Assembly (NCBI GenBank): GCA_035236585.1
Contig: CP141128.1
Coordinates: 25,139,618-25,203,617 of the forward strand
DNA from: Warburgia ugandensis
Taxonomy: Eukaryota > Streptophyta > Magnoliopsida > Canellales > Canellaceae
Direction of reading: 5' to 3'
Length of the DNA: 64,000 nt
In this document: positions 1-13,194 of the stretch, one piece after another
Layout: each line of letters starts with the position of its first letter
Position numbering within the stretch: the stretch's first letter is position 1
The notes under the pieces: generated by a model
The model's input: only the letters and a program-made list of their open reading frames with translations
What the model was told of the DNA's origin: nothing
Database searches by the model: none
Translations under genes and position numbers: made by a program

Positions 1-2504
1 ACATCAGAAACCATAAATGTTTTTCCCTAGGTCTATCCAGTCACAGCACACACCCCAACTGTAAATAAATACAAATACATGTCCAAAGGGTAGAGTGTTT
101 ACTTACATGTATGATTGTCTCCTTTTGATTTACTTGCTCGTAGCACTAACATAGGCGTCCTCTACTCGTGAATGGAGCTATCTTGAAAAATGTTAAGGAT
201 AGGGTGAGTATATACTATACTCTGTAGGAGTCTATCACTACTAGTTTTACAATGCATGCTATGTTTAAAACATGTGCAAGTTCGAACAACCATGCTCAAT
301 ATCAATATTAAAAACCATTGTCAAATTGGAATACTGACGACTTAAAGAATCGCATAATCCAAGTCGAAAGTATCATATATATATATCATAAACATAATGA
401 TATGCATAAGATGATCAACTGAATCTAGCTCATGGATATCTGGTATGGTTGACCAACCTCATGTCATGCCATATGCAATGCAAGTAAATCCTCAAACCAT
501 AGGGTCCAACTATACCCACAACCTCGCTTTTGTGTGGTCCCCAAGTACCTAGGGACACAGGGTCATATGCCTCCACGGGACATATGACACTTCGACCCAG
601 TGTCGTGACACTAGTGGTAGCCCCCTGTACCACATGCAATCAAAGCAGGGACATGCCCTTTTTAGGCGTGGTACCCATCCCACCTAAGAGTGGTAGAGGC
701 TGGAGGCCAACCCAGACCTCTCGGCATAGCACCCACGAGCTTATTAGCCCAAATCATATAAGATCAAACAAGTGAAAATCTCTTTTTCAAAACCTGTCCT
801 CTTCGAGTCCCTCACAACTGCTTGGCCCTCACAACTGCCTACCCACCGTCTTTTGGTAACCCTCAAGGACATGCAATTTTTCAAAACTCAACAACCACAA
901 ATCATGCAATTTATGCAATTATTTGCGAAGCATGTCTATGCATAATGTATTTATCATATGCACGCTGGATAAAATTAAGTCATGCTAAACAAGTCATATA
1001 CTTATACTTAAAACATGCATTCTCAAAACAATCATGGCTCTTTTAAAAAGTCTAGTAGCGATAGAGCACCTACCTCAAAGTCTCCTAGAGTCGCGTCCTT
1101 CATCACTCAACTCGACCCTGGGTCTCATTTATAAACTCCTAGATATGAATGGATACAAGGAGTCCTTATTAATTTCAATCTATTTAGACATTAGATTGCT
1201 AGATCTATCTTTTAGGGTCCATGGTCCTTGCCTAATTCAATGTCAGGCTAGATCCTATGATATGGATCTACTATTCAGTAGTTAAACTCTGTAATTTGTC
1301 CTCTGATCCTAACTTTAAAGTCTTATTAGGTCAGCGTGTCCCAGTTCCCAGGACACCTGTGCATCCTGGTTGAAACACGACCGCCTCACGTGCGTGCGTG
1401 CCCAAAGGCTGTACCAAGGACTTAGTTTTGCATGCGCACATGCATGCTCAAGCAACGTGCTATGACGGGCATCCTGGATGGCATCGTACAGACACACCTT
1501 TGGTGTAGCATGGCGTGTCTCAGCTCCCAGGGCACCCCGTGCATCCTGGTCGAGCTAGGACCCATGCCCCACGTCGTGCGTGCACCTGAAGGCCACACCT
1601 GGGACAGTGTACGCACTGTCGTACGGGTGGAACCCATCCTAGGAACCCTGTCCCAAGCGTACGTGGAGCATGGTGTCCCTAGGACGCCTTGTTCGTGCAG
1701 GGCTGGCTGGACCGGCTTGGGACGTTTTTGGGCTAGGAAATCCGGCTGGAAAATGTCTGGGAAAAGGCTAGATTCGGCATGGATCTTGGCTTGGGCAAGC
1801 AAAATGGAGAGAAAGTAAGGAGGGGCTTACCTGGGTAGCTTGGGGACACCCTTTTTCCTGATGGTCCGTTTCCCTCTGCCGAAAATCTATGTTGTCAGAA
1901 CCCACGAAGAAGGGGAAAACCCCAATGCTAGACTGGAAAGGAGAAGAGGGGAAATGGGGAGATGGAAATAGCCGGCCTGACTCGGGCCTGGTTATTGTCA
2001 GAAAATGTAGGGGAGACTGGCTTGAGACGGGTTTCTGATTTTTACTAGAAACCCCAGTCTCAAAATGGCCAAAAAATTGTGTTTTTGGAGAAGGGGAGAT
2101 AGGACTTTTTATAGCCCTGCTATGGCAGTGCTGCCAATGGTGGTGCGGCCATTGGTGGTGGCAGATTTCTTTGGAAACTAGGGTTTCTGGAGAAATCTAG
2201 AGGAAAAAGATGATGGGGTGCCGTTATCAAAATGGCCCCCTGTGTTTTCTGCCTTTTTCGTTTTTAATTCAAATTACAGAAATACCCCTAATCTTTAAAC
2301 AGTCGTAACTTCTTCATACGAACTTCGTTTTCGACGTTCTTTGAGGCGTTGGATTCCATTTTTTGAGTAGAATCTAATGGTACTAAGTTTCCTTACAATT
2401 TCCTTCATTTACTATTTTAAATAAGGTAAAACATTCAACACATTTCTTTTCCCATAGAATGTCCATTTTTTGTTAAAAGTAGCGTAAATTGCTCGGGTAT
2501 TACA
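1..2504 (-). repeat. Left LTR of element A (3' LTR, partial at window edge)
   Basis: It matches the right LTR of the same element almost throughout, starting roughly 190 bases into the LTR, and ends in TTACA just before the purine tract. It contains a GC-rich block (about 1330-1830) and a U3-like box (about 2270-2400) that also occurs in the other LTRs here. Open frames on both strands of the GC-rich block are not supported as genes. Confidence 0.85.
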
Positions 2505-2521
2505 TTATTACCCCCTTAAAA
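2505..2521 (-). other. Polypurine tract of element A
   Basis: On the minus strand this reads TTTTAAGGGGGTAATAA and directly precedes the LTR start TGTAATACCC. The same arrangement is seen at 19270-19286 (element B) and 45033-45049 (element C). It is the expected plus-strand priming site of a Ty3/gypsy element. Confidence 0.8.
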
Positions 2522-5500
2522 GAATTTCGTCCTCGAAATTCCATAAATTATCATCTTCAAGGTATTTTGTCTCTTAAATAACTTCTTGGTGAATGCATTT
2601 TCCCCTTAGGAATCAAATCTAGGCTCAACCTCAATTTATCATTTTTATTGTTCCTTCTACAAGGCCTTACCTATAAGGGCCGCTTTCGCTGCGTACTCTG
2701 ATGCAAACTCCCATGCGTGCTTATTTAACAATACCAGTTTCTAGCTGTAATTCATATATCTCAAAATCCTTAGATGCCTATACTTTTCTCATCGTGTATA
2801 GGATAGTCTCCTCGTAGGATCATGCTTCTTTATTCATGTATAAATTACTCCATACTTCTTTCAAGATCATATTATCTTATTTCTCATAGTCCTTTGTGAA
2901 TATCATAGGATGATCCCTTTTTCTTCTTGTCTTTCATCTTGTGATTTCTTCATCATCCATATCTCCTTCTAATGGTTGGTTACATGTCATTAGTAAGAGT
3001 CCAAAAAAAAAAAAAAAGAACCTTCTTTCTATTGTGTCTAACTTTACTTCTTATCTTTTATATTTGTCCCCAAGATAATTCAATCACTAACATGGTATCA
3101 TGTACTCTACAGCCAAACCCTTGATTAACTTCGAACTTCAACTGTTTGTCCTTTTTCATATGTGACTTGATTCCTCGACCAAGGTTACATTCAAAATAAA
3201 ATCATGAAAGCCAATTATTAGCATCTTCCATCAAGGACCTTATCATATACTTGAAAGTAAAATGTCCTAACTCTATATCCAGTTTCATAATTATTGAATT
3301 CATTAAACGCTTTTCTCCGTGAAGATTTTATCCAAACTCATGTCAAATGTTAATGGTCGATTCATCATCTTGGGTCAAATGTCCTCATCCAGAGGCCTAT
3401 CTCACTATTCACGTCAATTTGTCATTAGGATTTTCAATAATGTTCCCATTTATGCAAAGAAAAAAGTCTCTTATTCATAACTGAGTACCCTTACTAGGTC
3501 ATGGTTGAATCCTTTGTCATTATCTTCTTTATCCTTTCTTTGCTTGATGGTTTTCTTCGTAACCTTCCAGTCCAAAAGTTCTATACTTAATCCAGTAGGG
3601 TTAGTCCTTAAGAAATTCCTTCAATTGATTTTTCGTACTTGGTATATGCTCATAACAACTAACTATTTGTCTAAAGGCAACGTAACATTAAATCTTCACC
3701 TTATAATGTGCTGACCACCTCAACTTTCTCCTTCCATTCCCTATATCAATATGTTGTTCTATCTTTTATTAATGCTTTATCGTCAATCATGCAGTCTATA
3801 TCATCAGGGGTATCATCATCATAAGTAGTGGTTTTCTCAATTCCTCAAAATTTATCTTTCAAGTGCCTCCTCATACTTAGCTTATAATAGCAGTTCTCGT
3901 TCGATAGCTATTACATCAAGTTATGTTGAAGCTCTTAAATCATCAAATTTGAAAAACATTCAGGTAGGGATGGAACATTTTCTTAGACATAGAAAGACTT
4001 TATTTGATTACCTTGTGATCTTTTTCCAAATATATCTATGTCATAAGCTCAAGGGTCTCTAAAGTGATCAGTACTTATTTGCCTTTCTTTTCAATCCAAG
4101 TCAGCAATATTTTTCAGACTCAAAGTAATTTCTTCACCTTGTCATGGTAGCCATTAAGGTTTGAAAAATCTTTCATATTGGTTTAGATCATTTCTTATTT
4201 TTGCTCCTATCCCAGTTGCTACTGTCCTTATCATACTCATAGCTCCTTCATGATGTGGCCTAATCATCTAACCTCATACCCTCAAATGACTTAGTCTAAC
4301 AAGTACTTCTTTCAGGTAAAACTCATGTCCAAATACTTATAATATCCCTCTGAGTATATAACTTTGACTACTAACTCATAGATACTAACATACTTGATTA
4401 AATATGGTGGGATACCTTTATTTAGTCAACAATATTTTTAAAGATAATGACTAAATAATGGTCTTAAGATATTTGGTCTTCCAATCTATGATAGCAAGAC
4501 CTTCATTTGATCTTTGATGGTACCCTACTTGCTGAATAAAGATAGATGGACAAGTCACTGTCTTGGCCTAATTCCTTTTTCAATATACTTTATTTACTCA
4601 TGTAGTGGCAAGGTAGGATATTATGAACTTTTCCTTTTTATGGACTATATCCATTGGCATTCTTCATAAGCTAATGGATCCAATAAGAATTTAATTGTAA
4701 TAATTGATAACAAACCATTTGTAGAATTTAATTTCTAGTTGGTCACCATTCCTCTTTGAAAATTTTCTTGTCACATAATCTCCTGATATTCGATACTCTA
4801 CTCAAAGTCATAAACCCCATATGCTTTCTCTCTTTTATACTCTTTTACAATAAGATCACCAACTCATCTAGTATTATTCCATTGCATTTGTTTGATCTAC
4901 CTTCCTATCGGATTCAAGATGATAGAATTGTATGTATCTCCATAAAGTCATCATCTTCTTCTTTTGCCTATTCAATATTCATTGAATACTGGTAGTTACA
5001 TCTCTATCTCTTTCTCTCTTTTCTTCAAAATCCTCACTTTTGTCTTCTTAGATCAATGTCTTCATGTGCTTTGTTGTATATAATCGATACTACATCTACT
5101 CCTTTACTTAACAGATATGATAAACCGAATGCTTCTCAGAAATTCTAAACTGTCTTAAGATCATTGAAATCCTCAGTTGCTTGTAGCCTTAATAAAATTC
5201 ATACAATGTCTTAATAATGATATTGACGTTTTGATCATGCTATACTTTTCTTACAAGTTCATGTTTAGGATCAATCTATTATCACAGATCTATGATCCCT
5301 AATATTATCGTCAAAATCTTTTGGTAACACTGTCGAATATAGTTCCCTAGCATATTCGTGTTATGTTTCTCTTAATCACGTATGAGTCACAGTTATCTCC
5401 TAGTATCATCTTGTATGCTCATCCTTATCATCAAAATCTTCTCAAAGTCTGTCTTTTACCTCCCCTATCATACTCATATGATATCCATGTGATAGTGTAC

Positions 5501-5850
5501 TCATGTTCTAATATTCTTTATGATGGTAAGATAGCCATCTAGGTTCTTCAATTTTCTGACCTTTGATGAGATTACTCTATTACAGGTCAAAACTATCTAC
5601 TAACAAGTCCACTAACATCGTTTGCACCACTGCACAACAATCTTTATTGATAAGATTTAAGCCATCCAATATCTAAGTATTTGCTAGACCCATCTCCTTT
5701 TTCACCCATTTGTTTATGGTGAAATGCCTTGAGCATTAATATTGTAATCCTCAAATAGAAGTACTCATTTCTACTACTTCTTCTTCTTGATTTTCTCTAT
5801 TGTCTATGACCCTTGGACATGCTAGACTGGCTGTGAAAGGATAAAACGTT
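2522..5850 (-). other. Non-coding interior of element A
   Basis: This AT-rich stretch of about 3.3 kb carries only short chance frames and none of the gag, protease, reverse transcriptase, RNase H or integrase motifs. Long segments match the interiors of B (19287-22472) and C (45050-48355) in the same order, so the content is a family property rather than random decay. Next to the purine tract the minus strand reads NFEDEILLRG, which resembles the extreme C-terminal tail I would expect of Tekay-type integrases; this is weak evidence of descent. An A-run of 15 bases lies near 3002-3016. Confidence 0.7.
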
Positions 5851-5863
5851 GGCTTTGATACCA
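5851..5863 (-). other. Primer binding site of element A (initiator-Met tRNA type)
   Basis: The minus strand reads TGGTATCAAAGCC, two bases from the LTR edge. The canonical site complementary to the plant initiator-Met tRNA 3' end is TGGTATCAGAGC, so one base differs. This fixes the right LTR as the 5' LTR and the element as minus strand. Confidence 0.85.
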
Positions 5864-5865
5864 AC

Positions 5866-8450
5866 TGTGACGACCCGGGTTTTACCATGCATTTCAAAAT
5901 GCAAGATCTATATTCTTAAGGCAGGATGCATCCCTATTTGAAAACCATTTTATAAAAACCATGCAATGCAGTGGAAAATCTTTTCTTTTAAACTCATTTT
6001 GAAAACCTCGAGTGTCATTTGCTTTCACAACAATCGAAGTAGTTTTTAAAAAACTTCAGAAATCATAAATGTTTTCCCCCAGGTCTATCCAAATACAAAG
6101 ACACAAATTTCAATTGTAAATAAATACAAATACATGTCCAAAAGGTAGAGTGTTTACTTACATGTATGATTGTCTCCTTTTGATTTCCTTACTTGTAGCA
6201 CTAACATAGGCGTCCTCTACTCGTGAATGGAGCTATCCTGAAAAATGTTAAGGATAGGGTGAGTATATACTATACTCAATAGGAGTCTATCACTACTAGT
6301 TTTACAATGCATGCTATGTTTAAAATCATATGCTCTTTAAAACATGTGCAAGGTTGAACAACCATGTTCAATATCAATATTAAAAACCATTGTCAAATTG
6401 AAATATTGATGACTTAAAGAATCGCATAATCCAAGTCGAAAGTATCACATATATATATATATATCATAAACATAATGATATGCATAAGATGCTCAACTGA
6501 ATCCAGCTCATGGATATTTGGTATGGTCGACCAACCTCATGTCATGCCATATGCAATGTAAGTAAATCCTCAAACCATAGGGTCCAACTATACCCACGAC
6601 CTCGCCGCTGTGTGGTCCCAGGGTACCTGGGGACACAGGGTCATATGCCTCCACGGGACATATGACACTTCGACCCAGTGCCGTGACACTAGTGGTAGCC
6701 CCATGTACCACATGCAGTCGAAGTAGGGACATGCCCTTTTTAAGCATGGTACCCATCCCACCTAATAGTGGTAGAGACTGGAGGCCAACCCAAACCTCTC
6801 GGCATAGCGCCCATGAGCTTATTACCCCAAATCATATAAGATTAAACAAGCAAAAACCTCTTTTTCAAAACCTATCCTCTTTGGGTCCCTCACAACTGCC
6901 TACCCATCGTCTTTTGGGCACTCCAGCATCTTTTGGTAACCCTCAAGGACATGCAATTTTTCAAAACTCAACAACCACAAATCATGCAATTTATGCAATT
7001 ATTTGCAAAGCATGTCTATGCATAATGTATTTATCATATGCACGCTGAATAAAATTAAGTCATGCTAAACAAGTCATATACTTATACTTAAAACTTGCAT
7101 TCTCAAAACAATCATGGCTCTTTTAAAAAGTCTAGTAGCGATAGAGCACCTACCTCAAAGTCTCCTGGAGTCGCGTCCTTCATCACTCAACCCGACCTTG
7201 GGTCTCATTTATAAACTCCTAGATATGAATGGATACAAGGAGTCCTTATTAATTTCAATCTATTTAGATATTAGATTGCTAGATCTGTCTTTTAGGGTCC
7301 ATGGTCCTTGCCTAATTCAATGTCAGGCTAGATCCTATGATATGGATTTACTATTCAGTAGTTAAACTCTGTAATTTGTCCTCTGATCCTAACTTTAAAG
7401 TCTTATTAGGTCCGCGTGTCCCAGTTCCCAGGACACCTGTGCATGCTCAAGCGACGAGCTATGATGTGCATCCTGGATGGCATCGCACGGACAGACCTTT
7501 GGTGTATCATGGCGTGTCTCAGTTCCCAGGGCACCGCGTGCATCCTGGTCGAGCCAGGACCCTTGCCCCACGTCGCGCGAGCACCCGAAGGCCACACCTG
7601 GGATAGTGTACGCACTATCTTACACCTGGAACCCATCCCAGGAACCCTGTCCCAGGCGTACGTGGAACATGGCGTCCCTGGGACGCCTTGTTCCTGTAGG
7701 GTCGGCTGGAAAACGTTTGGGAAAAGGCCAGATCCGGCATGGATCTTGGCCTGGGGAAGCAAAATGGAGACAAGGTAAGGAGGGGCTTACTTGGGTAACC
7801 TAGGGAGGCCCTTTTTCCCTATGGTGCATTTTTCCTCTGCCAGAAATCTATGTTGTCGGAACCCACGAAGAAGGGGAAAACCCCAATGCCAGACCAGAAA
7901 GGAGAAGAGGGGAAATGGGGAGATGGCAATGGCCGGCCTGACTCGGGCTTGGATATTGCTGAAAAACGTAGGGGAGACTGGCTTGAGATGGGTTTCTGAT
8001 TTTTTCCAGAAACCTTAGTCTGAAAATGGCCAGAAAATCGTGTTTTTGGAGAGGGGGAGATAGGGCTTTTTATAGCCCTGCTATGGCGGTGCTGCCAATG
8101 GTGGTAGCAGATTTCTCTGGAAACTAGGGTTTTTGGAGAAATCTAGAGGAAGAAGATGATGGGGTGCCGTTATGAAAATGGCTCCCTGTGTTTTCTGCCT
8201 TTTTCGTTTTTTATTCAAATTACAGAAATACCCCTAATCTTTAAACGGCTGTAACTTCTTCATACGAACTCCGTTTTCGGCGTTCTTTGATGCGTTGGAT
8301 TCCATTTTTCGAGTAGAATCTAATGGTACCATGTTTCCTCACAATTTCCTTCATTTACTATTTTAAATAATGTAAAACATTCAACACATTTTTTTTCCCA
8401 TAGAATGTCCAATTTTTGTTAAAAATAGCATAAATTGCTTTGGTATTACA
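5866..8450 (-). repeat. Right LTR of element A (5' LTR, about 2.6 kb)
   Basis: The LTR runs from TGTGACGACC to GGTATTACA (read on the plus strand). It contains the near-palindrome GAGTATATACTATACTC (6261-6277), the block around a GGGACATGCCC motif, a GC-rich block (about 7400-7790) and the U3-like box (about 8215-8340). The copy is close to the left LTR with scattered substitutions and small indels. Confidence 0.88.
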
Positions 8451-11400
8451 GTAGATGAAATGACATGTAAATCTTAATTTATAGTTTCATGCTAAAACAT
8501 TTTATATAATATTAACATAAAGTATGCACAATTTTAAATGTATATTTTTCAAATGATTGAATCTTTATGCTAATCTCACATAAATTGTAGTATATATATC
8601 ACAAAATAACATGTATGCATAACTTGTAAACTATGTGAAAGATTTACCATCTAACTTAAAAAGTCAAATGCCATAGATCCTCAAAATATCCAAGTAGTAA
8701 TCAGCTAAACTTTGAATGTTGGCAATCCCCAACAAACAACTTCATCATTGTGCACATATGCAACCCGGTGAAAACATTAGTTGATTGGTCATGAGTACTC
8801 ATCTAAAGACCATCATCAATCACATCATACATAGTATCTCAAAACAAAAATTTCATGGAACACTATGCTCACGACCAAATCATTGAAATCTTGTGTCTCC
8901 AGTATCTAGAGACTAGCCAACATGGCCTCCATGATGACTATCGATATGTATCAAAAAGGGTTTTGTGAACACCTCTTTGGGCATGAATACCCACCACGTT
9001 CGATGGTTAGAGGTCGGAAGGCCAAAACTATACAAGCTCTTAGCAAAGTTCCCACCACGCTCATTAGCTTGAACAAACATATATCTCAATTCAAATGTCA
9101 TTAAATCATGTAACATATATGTCATGAAAAACCATGCATTTTTGTAACTTATCTCAAAGCATGGGATTGATGCAATTTTAAGTATAATCATCTCTTTCAA
9201 AACATGCAACCTGCTTGTAATAGAATGATACATCATTTTCATTTTCAATATAAAAGTATGCATCATGGTTATGAGGGAACATATATATATATATATATAA
9301 CTCATATGCCTCATTTGTAAATATTGCATTCTTTAAAAGCTAAAGTAATGCAATTATAATAATCAAGTAGTCTCAAATCAAAAGCATGATAGTCAATTGG
9401 TTTGATTATTTAAAATCTACATATTTTAGTAAAGCTGAGAACATGCTCAAAATCCCAATGGCAAATAGATATTAAAACTATCTACCTCGAACACCATTAT
9501 CCTTATCCTCAGAATGCTTAATAGGCTCAATTTGTTTCAATCAGCATCTCTGTCAACACATGTACATTACAATGTCATTTATCTTACTACTTATTAATCC
9601 TTTGATCACCATTAACATGGTGATCCTGCCTTTGCTATTTTTCTGATTGTGCGTATTTCTCTTACTTTTTATAATATCAAATACTGGCTGTTGATTAAAG
9701 ATCAATAGTCTAGATCATCTATTTTTCTCAAATCTAATTAATCTCCAACTTATAAAAAGTTAATTTCATATCTCAATGTTTGATCTATTGATTTGATGGT
9801 CGATTAAATTTTGATCAGTCAAATCAATAGTTCCAAGTCATCTTAGCATCAAATCTTTGAACCTAAGGTCATGAGAACAATCTAACTATTAAATTAATCT
9901 AATTAATAATATACATATCTCAATTGTTCTTCCAAAGATTTTAATCCATTTTAATCTTGTTTATTTTTTATAATTTATTAGGCATAACTAAGATAAAATA
10001 AAAAGTAATCAATTTAAATAAAACTCATTAGCAGTCTTACCTCTAATCGCTTAAATCCATGCATGATGTTGTGTCTGATGTGCCCTAATGGGTTTGATTG
10101 CCTTTGATAAAAATTTCAAGAATGAATGACCCAGATCAAGTACTAGTTCTAAGGTCAAATCTAAATGGAAGCTCAAATCAATGGCTAATCTAGGTGTTTA
10201 GTAGTTGATCATAAGTTAGATAATCTGAAAAGGATAGATCAATTGTAGATCTAGCATCTAGTGGTCAATTGGTTGTTAGATTTGATAAAAAGGTTAGATC
10301 AGTCACAAATATGACTTTTGGTGATTGATTAATGGTTGGATCATGAAGGATTTGTGGATTTGTTCATAGATATGATATTTGGTGTTAAATCAAGGGTTGT
10401 ATGACAATGGATGGTCAGATCTCATTCTGATTGATCAGATCCATGCTTTCCATTTTATTAGGTGGTTCAGATCAACATTTAAGTTTATTTGGATGATCTA
10501 ATTAGTAGATCAAATCTATTTACTTTTCTAAATCATTTAATTAATCAAATTCTAAGTTCTAATCACTTTTGATCGAATGGATCTAAGTTATTATATGATT
10601 TTTTTGTTTGGATTAGTTTAATATGTATTCTGATCTTTAAATTTATTGCATAATAATGTCTATGTAATCAAGAAGAATCCAATGGATGTCTCAGATAAAT
10701 ATTTGGAGTTATATTGCTTTCTATATTGAAAATATAAAATTTAGATGAATTTTCAATGGTTTAGATCAATTTCGGACAAAACAAAACTAAAAAGAGGTCC
10801 CCAGAATGCACCAGAATGTAACATGAATTCAAAAACTCTCAGTGTGTCCTGATCTTTAGAACGCACTAGAGTGTGTCCCATTCCCAAGGAGGCATCATTC
10901 TCCAATTCAGTTCGTGACTGTCTTGGATGCATGATCTGCACACTGGGATGCATTAGGCACGTGTGTTCCTAAGGTGTGCTTGCAATGCTTATCTTGATCA
11001 TAGATTTGATAAGAACTATTTGGATGGTGTAATCTTGGCCTTTCATGCATTTTCTGCCTGGATCTCCAACCTTGACCACCTATTTTTTTACTATGACAGA
11101 TGTTTCCTAAGTTTTGGGGTGTTCTGATTTCATCTAATAGCTTGTGTTTTCCAACCAATTGTTTTTAGCAAGGTTTTAGCTTAGTCAGTTTGGATACATT
11201 CACAGATGGATCCTTGTAGGAAAAACTAGTCTAGTAGGGCAAAAATTGAGAGAAGGAAAGAGGAAGAAAGGGAAGAAGAGATTACTTGGCTGGAGATGGG
11301 AGGAGCTGGAGAAGGGGAACATAGTGGTGCATTGCAGATGTTAGCCAAAGAGGGAAGAAGAAAAAGAGGGGAAGTTGAAGGGAGTAGGGAGAGAGAGAGA

Positions 11401-11995
11401 GATTGGGGGCAGGGCTGGTGTCGGGCTGTGTCAAATCGGTTGCATGCCAGTTGCTGCAAAAGAGGGAGAGAGACTAGGGGGCAGCTAGTGTCGTCAGTTG
11501 GCTGCCCTGCATAGTGCAAGTTGGAAAGCGAGAGGGAAAATCACGTGGTGGAGGATTTTATTGCTAGCTTCTTTGTCATTTCTACTGACAGCGAGCGACA
11601 GTGGTGTATTCCATCACGCCACCATTGGCCATGATGTCCTGCATTGCTGGTAGGAAAGGAGGAGCATGTGGGGGTTAATGACGAGTGGAAAGCCTATAGT
11701 AGGGGGTGTCATTATAAAACGTAGCCCCTCCATTTTAGGCACTCTTCTATTTTAAAACTTAATAGGGCCCATTTATAAAATTACTAAAATACCCCTATTA
11801 TTGAAAGTCATGTACTTCTCACCTGGACTCTGTTTTCAACATTCTTAGTGCCATTCGATTCGAATTTTTGAGTAAAATCAAATTATTAAGGTCTTAATAC
11901 TTTATTTGGATTCTATGAAAAGCTCATTTATTTGAATTTCAAAACTAAAAATTCTTTTTTATCATTTCTATGCAATAAAAATTACATAAAACATG
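8451..11995 (-). repeat. Old, strongly diverged Tekay-like LTR flanking element A
   Basis: Two patches resemble the LTRs of A-D in the right order. About 8971-9080 aligns loosely with 6741-6830 (GCATG, TACCCA, AGAGG-GGAGGCC, GCTTATTAGC landmarks). About 11745-11930 aligns with the U3-like box at 8215-8340 (the 'aaatacccct' stretch and the box ending in 'gagtaaaatcaaat'). A GC-richer block lies between them (about 11200-11700), as in the other LTRs. The right end is near 11995. Element A therefore seems to sit inside an older LTR of the same broad type. No protein is supported; an (AT)n run is at 9281-9299. Boundaries are approximate. Confidence 0.45.
9281..9299. repeat. (AT)n microsatellite
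   Basis: A run of about nine AT units, in AT-rich sequence. Confidence 0.9.
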
Positions 11996-12022
11996 CTTTA
12001 AAATACTAGCATTATTGAATTC

Positions 12023-12064
12023 CCAATGAACAAAGGAAAAGAAAGAATCGGTTGCATTTTTCAT
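12023..12064 (-). pseudogene. atpF: atpF exon 1 fragment (plastid-derived)
   Basis: The minus strand reads MKNATDSFFSFVHW, against the usual plastid start MKNVTDSFVSLGHW of the ATP synthase CF0 subunit b. The similarity stops right after the Trp codon, marking the edge of the plastid insertion. In the plastid this protein is a peripheral-stalk subunit; here only about 14 codons remain. The position downstream of the atpH remnant supports the call. Confidence 0.75.
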
Positions 12065-12437
12065 ATGCTCTCCTTTTATAGATAGGACTAATGAAATTGA
12101 ACAGAGTTCCTTATTTTATCATTTTGCCACAGTTTTTGATTGATTGATTTTTATTTATTTACTTATTTATTTTCTAAATAAGAATAGTTTAATTTCATTT
12201 ATTCTTTACCATTATTTTAGTTTTAGTATTAGGCCTTAGATCTTATGTCAATTGTGAAAAAACTATTTGTTTCAACATTTCCTAAAAGTCAAAAAAGGTT
12301 TCCCTTAAAGACAGTAAAGAAGAAAGCAGGTGGATCCAATAATTCCGCATCTTCAAATCAATCCTCCCTTTGAAGAAGTAAGTGGAAATTCCACGCAATA
12401 AAAGAAGAAAAAGTACATATTTTTCATATTTATAAGA

Positions 12438-12669
<232 letters not shown>

Positions 12670-13194
12670 CGTAAGCTCCTAATGCCAAAATAAAGAAATG
12701 GTTAGTGATGTAATCAATCAATTATGAATTATGATTCCATCTTTAAGATGCTTCTGGTCGAAGCAACTAAGAACTTTGATTTGAAGTGATGATATTACTA
12801 AGCTATCAAAACTAGTTTTTAATTCCTATCAATGGAGTCTTGTAAAGCCATATAATTCTAATTCTTCCATTTATTTGTTCTAAACCATTCTTTCAATTTT
12901 TAGATCTTTATTTTCCATATCCTTCCTTCATTTGTTTTTTCATTCAATCCCAAAGATGAAATGGAAGGGCTTCCAACGGAATCATCTAACTTCAATGGGA
13001 CGGCTATATGAGAGTCCAAATATAACTAGTGAATCACTAATATCACATATGCATGTGTTTCTTCCATAAAGTAAACCATCTGTAGCTTATATTGAATTTC
13101 CTTCTTAAATCATTCTAACTCTGTTGATGTTGATCCCAAGACTGGATAAAAAAGGAGGGTTTTGTTTCAATTGCCAACTGGCAAGTAAAACCTT

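Larger units (their letters stand above)
1..8450 (-). mobile_element. Element A: non-autonomous LTR retrotransposon (LARD-like, Tekay-type ends)
   Basis: A left LTR (its outer start lies before the window), a non-coding interior of about 3.36 kb and a complete right LTR are visible. A purine tract (minus strand) abuts the left LTR and an initiator-Met primer site abuts the right LTR, so the element reads on the minus strand. The ends are TG...CA and the LTRs are mostly alike over their length. The interior shows no gag or pol domain in any frame but is clearly related to the interiors of B and C. That points to a family of large retrotransposon derivatives moved by proteins supplied elsewhere. 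Family: Ty3/gypsy, Tekay/Del-like, inferred from end sequences and from element D. It is a fossil or a passive element; the target duplication cannot be checked because the left end is off the window. Confidence 0.85.

Noticed and set aside
1422-1818. Overlapping open frames of about 125 codons on both strands
   Set aside because: They lie in a GC-rich LTR block where stops are rare, have no domain, and shift frame between copies; treated as chance (see the low-interest finding on the antisense frame).
3002-3016. A-run that might mark a retrocopy or SINE tail
   Set aside because: It lies inside the element A interior, and no insert is seen next to it compared with B and C.
8913-9329. 138-codon frame on the minus strand
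   Set aside because: Contains an (AT)n-coded YIYIYI run and no recognisable domain; it lies in a decayed LTR.
11226-11519. Open frames on both strands in a purine-rich stretch
   Set aside because: Low-complexity Ser/Leu/Pro or Gly/Arg/Glu composition, matching a U3-like part of an old LTR rather than a gene.
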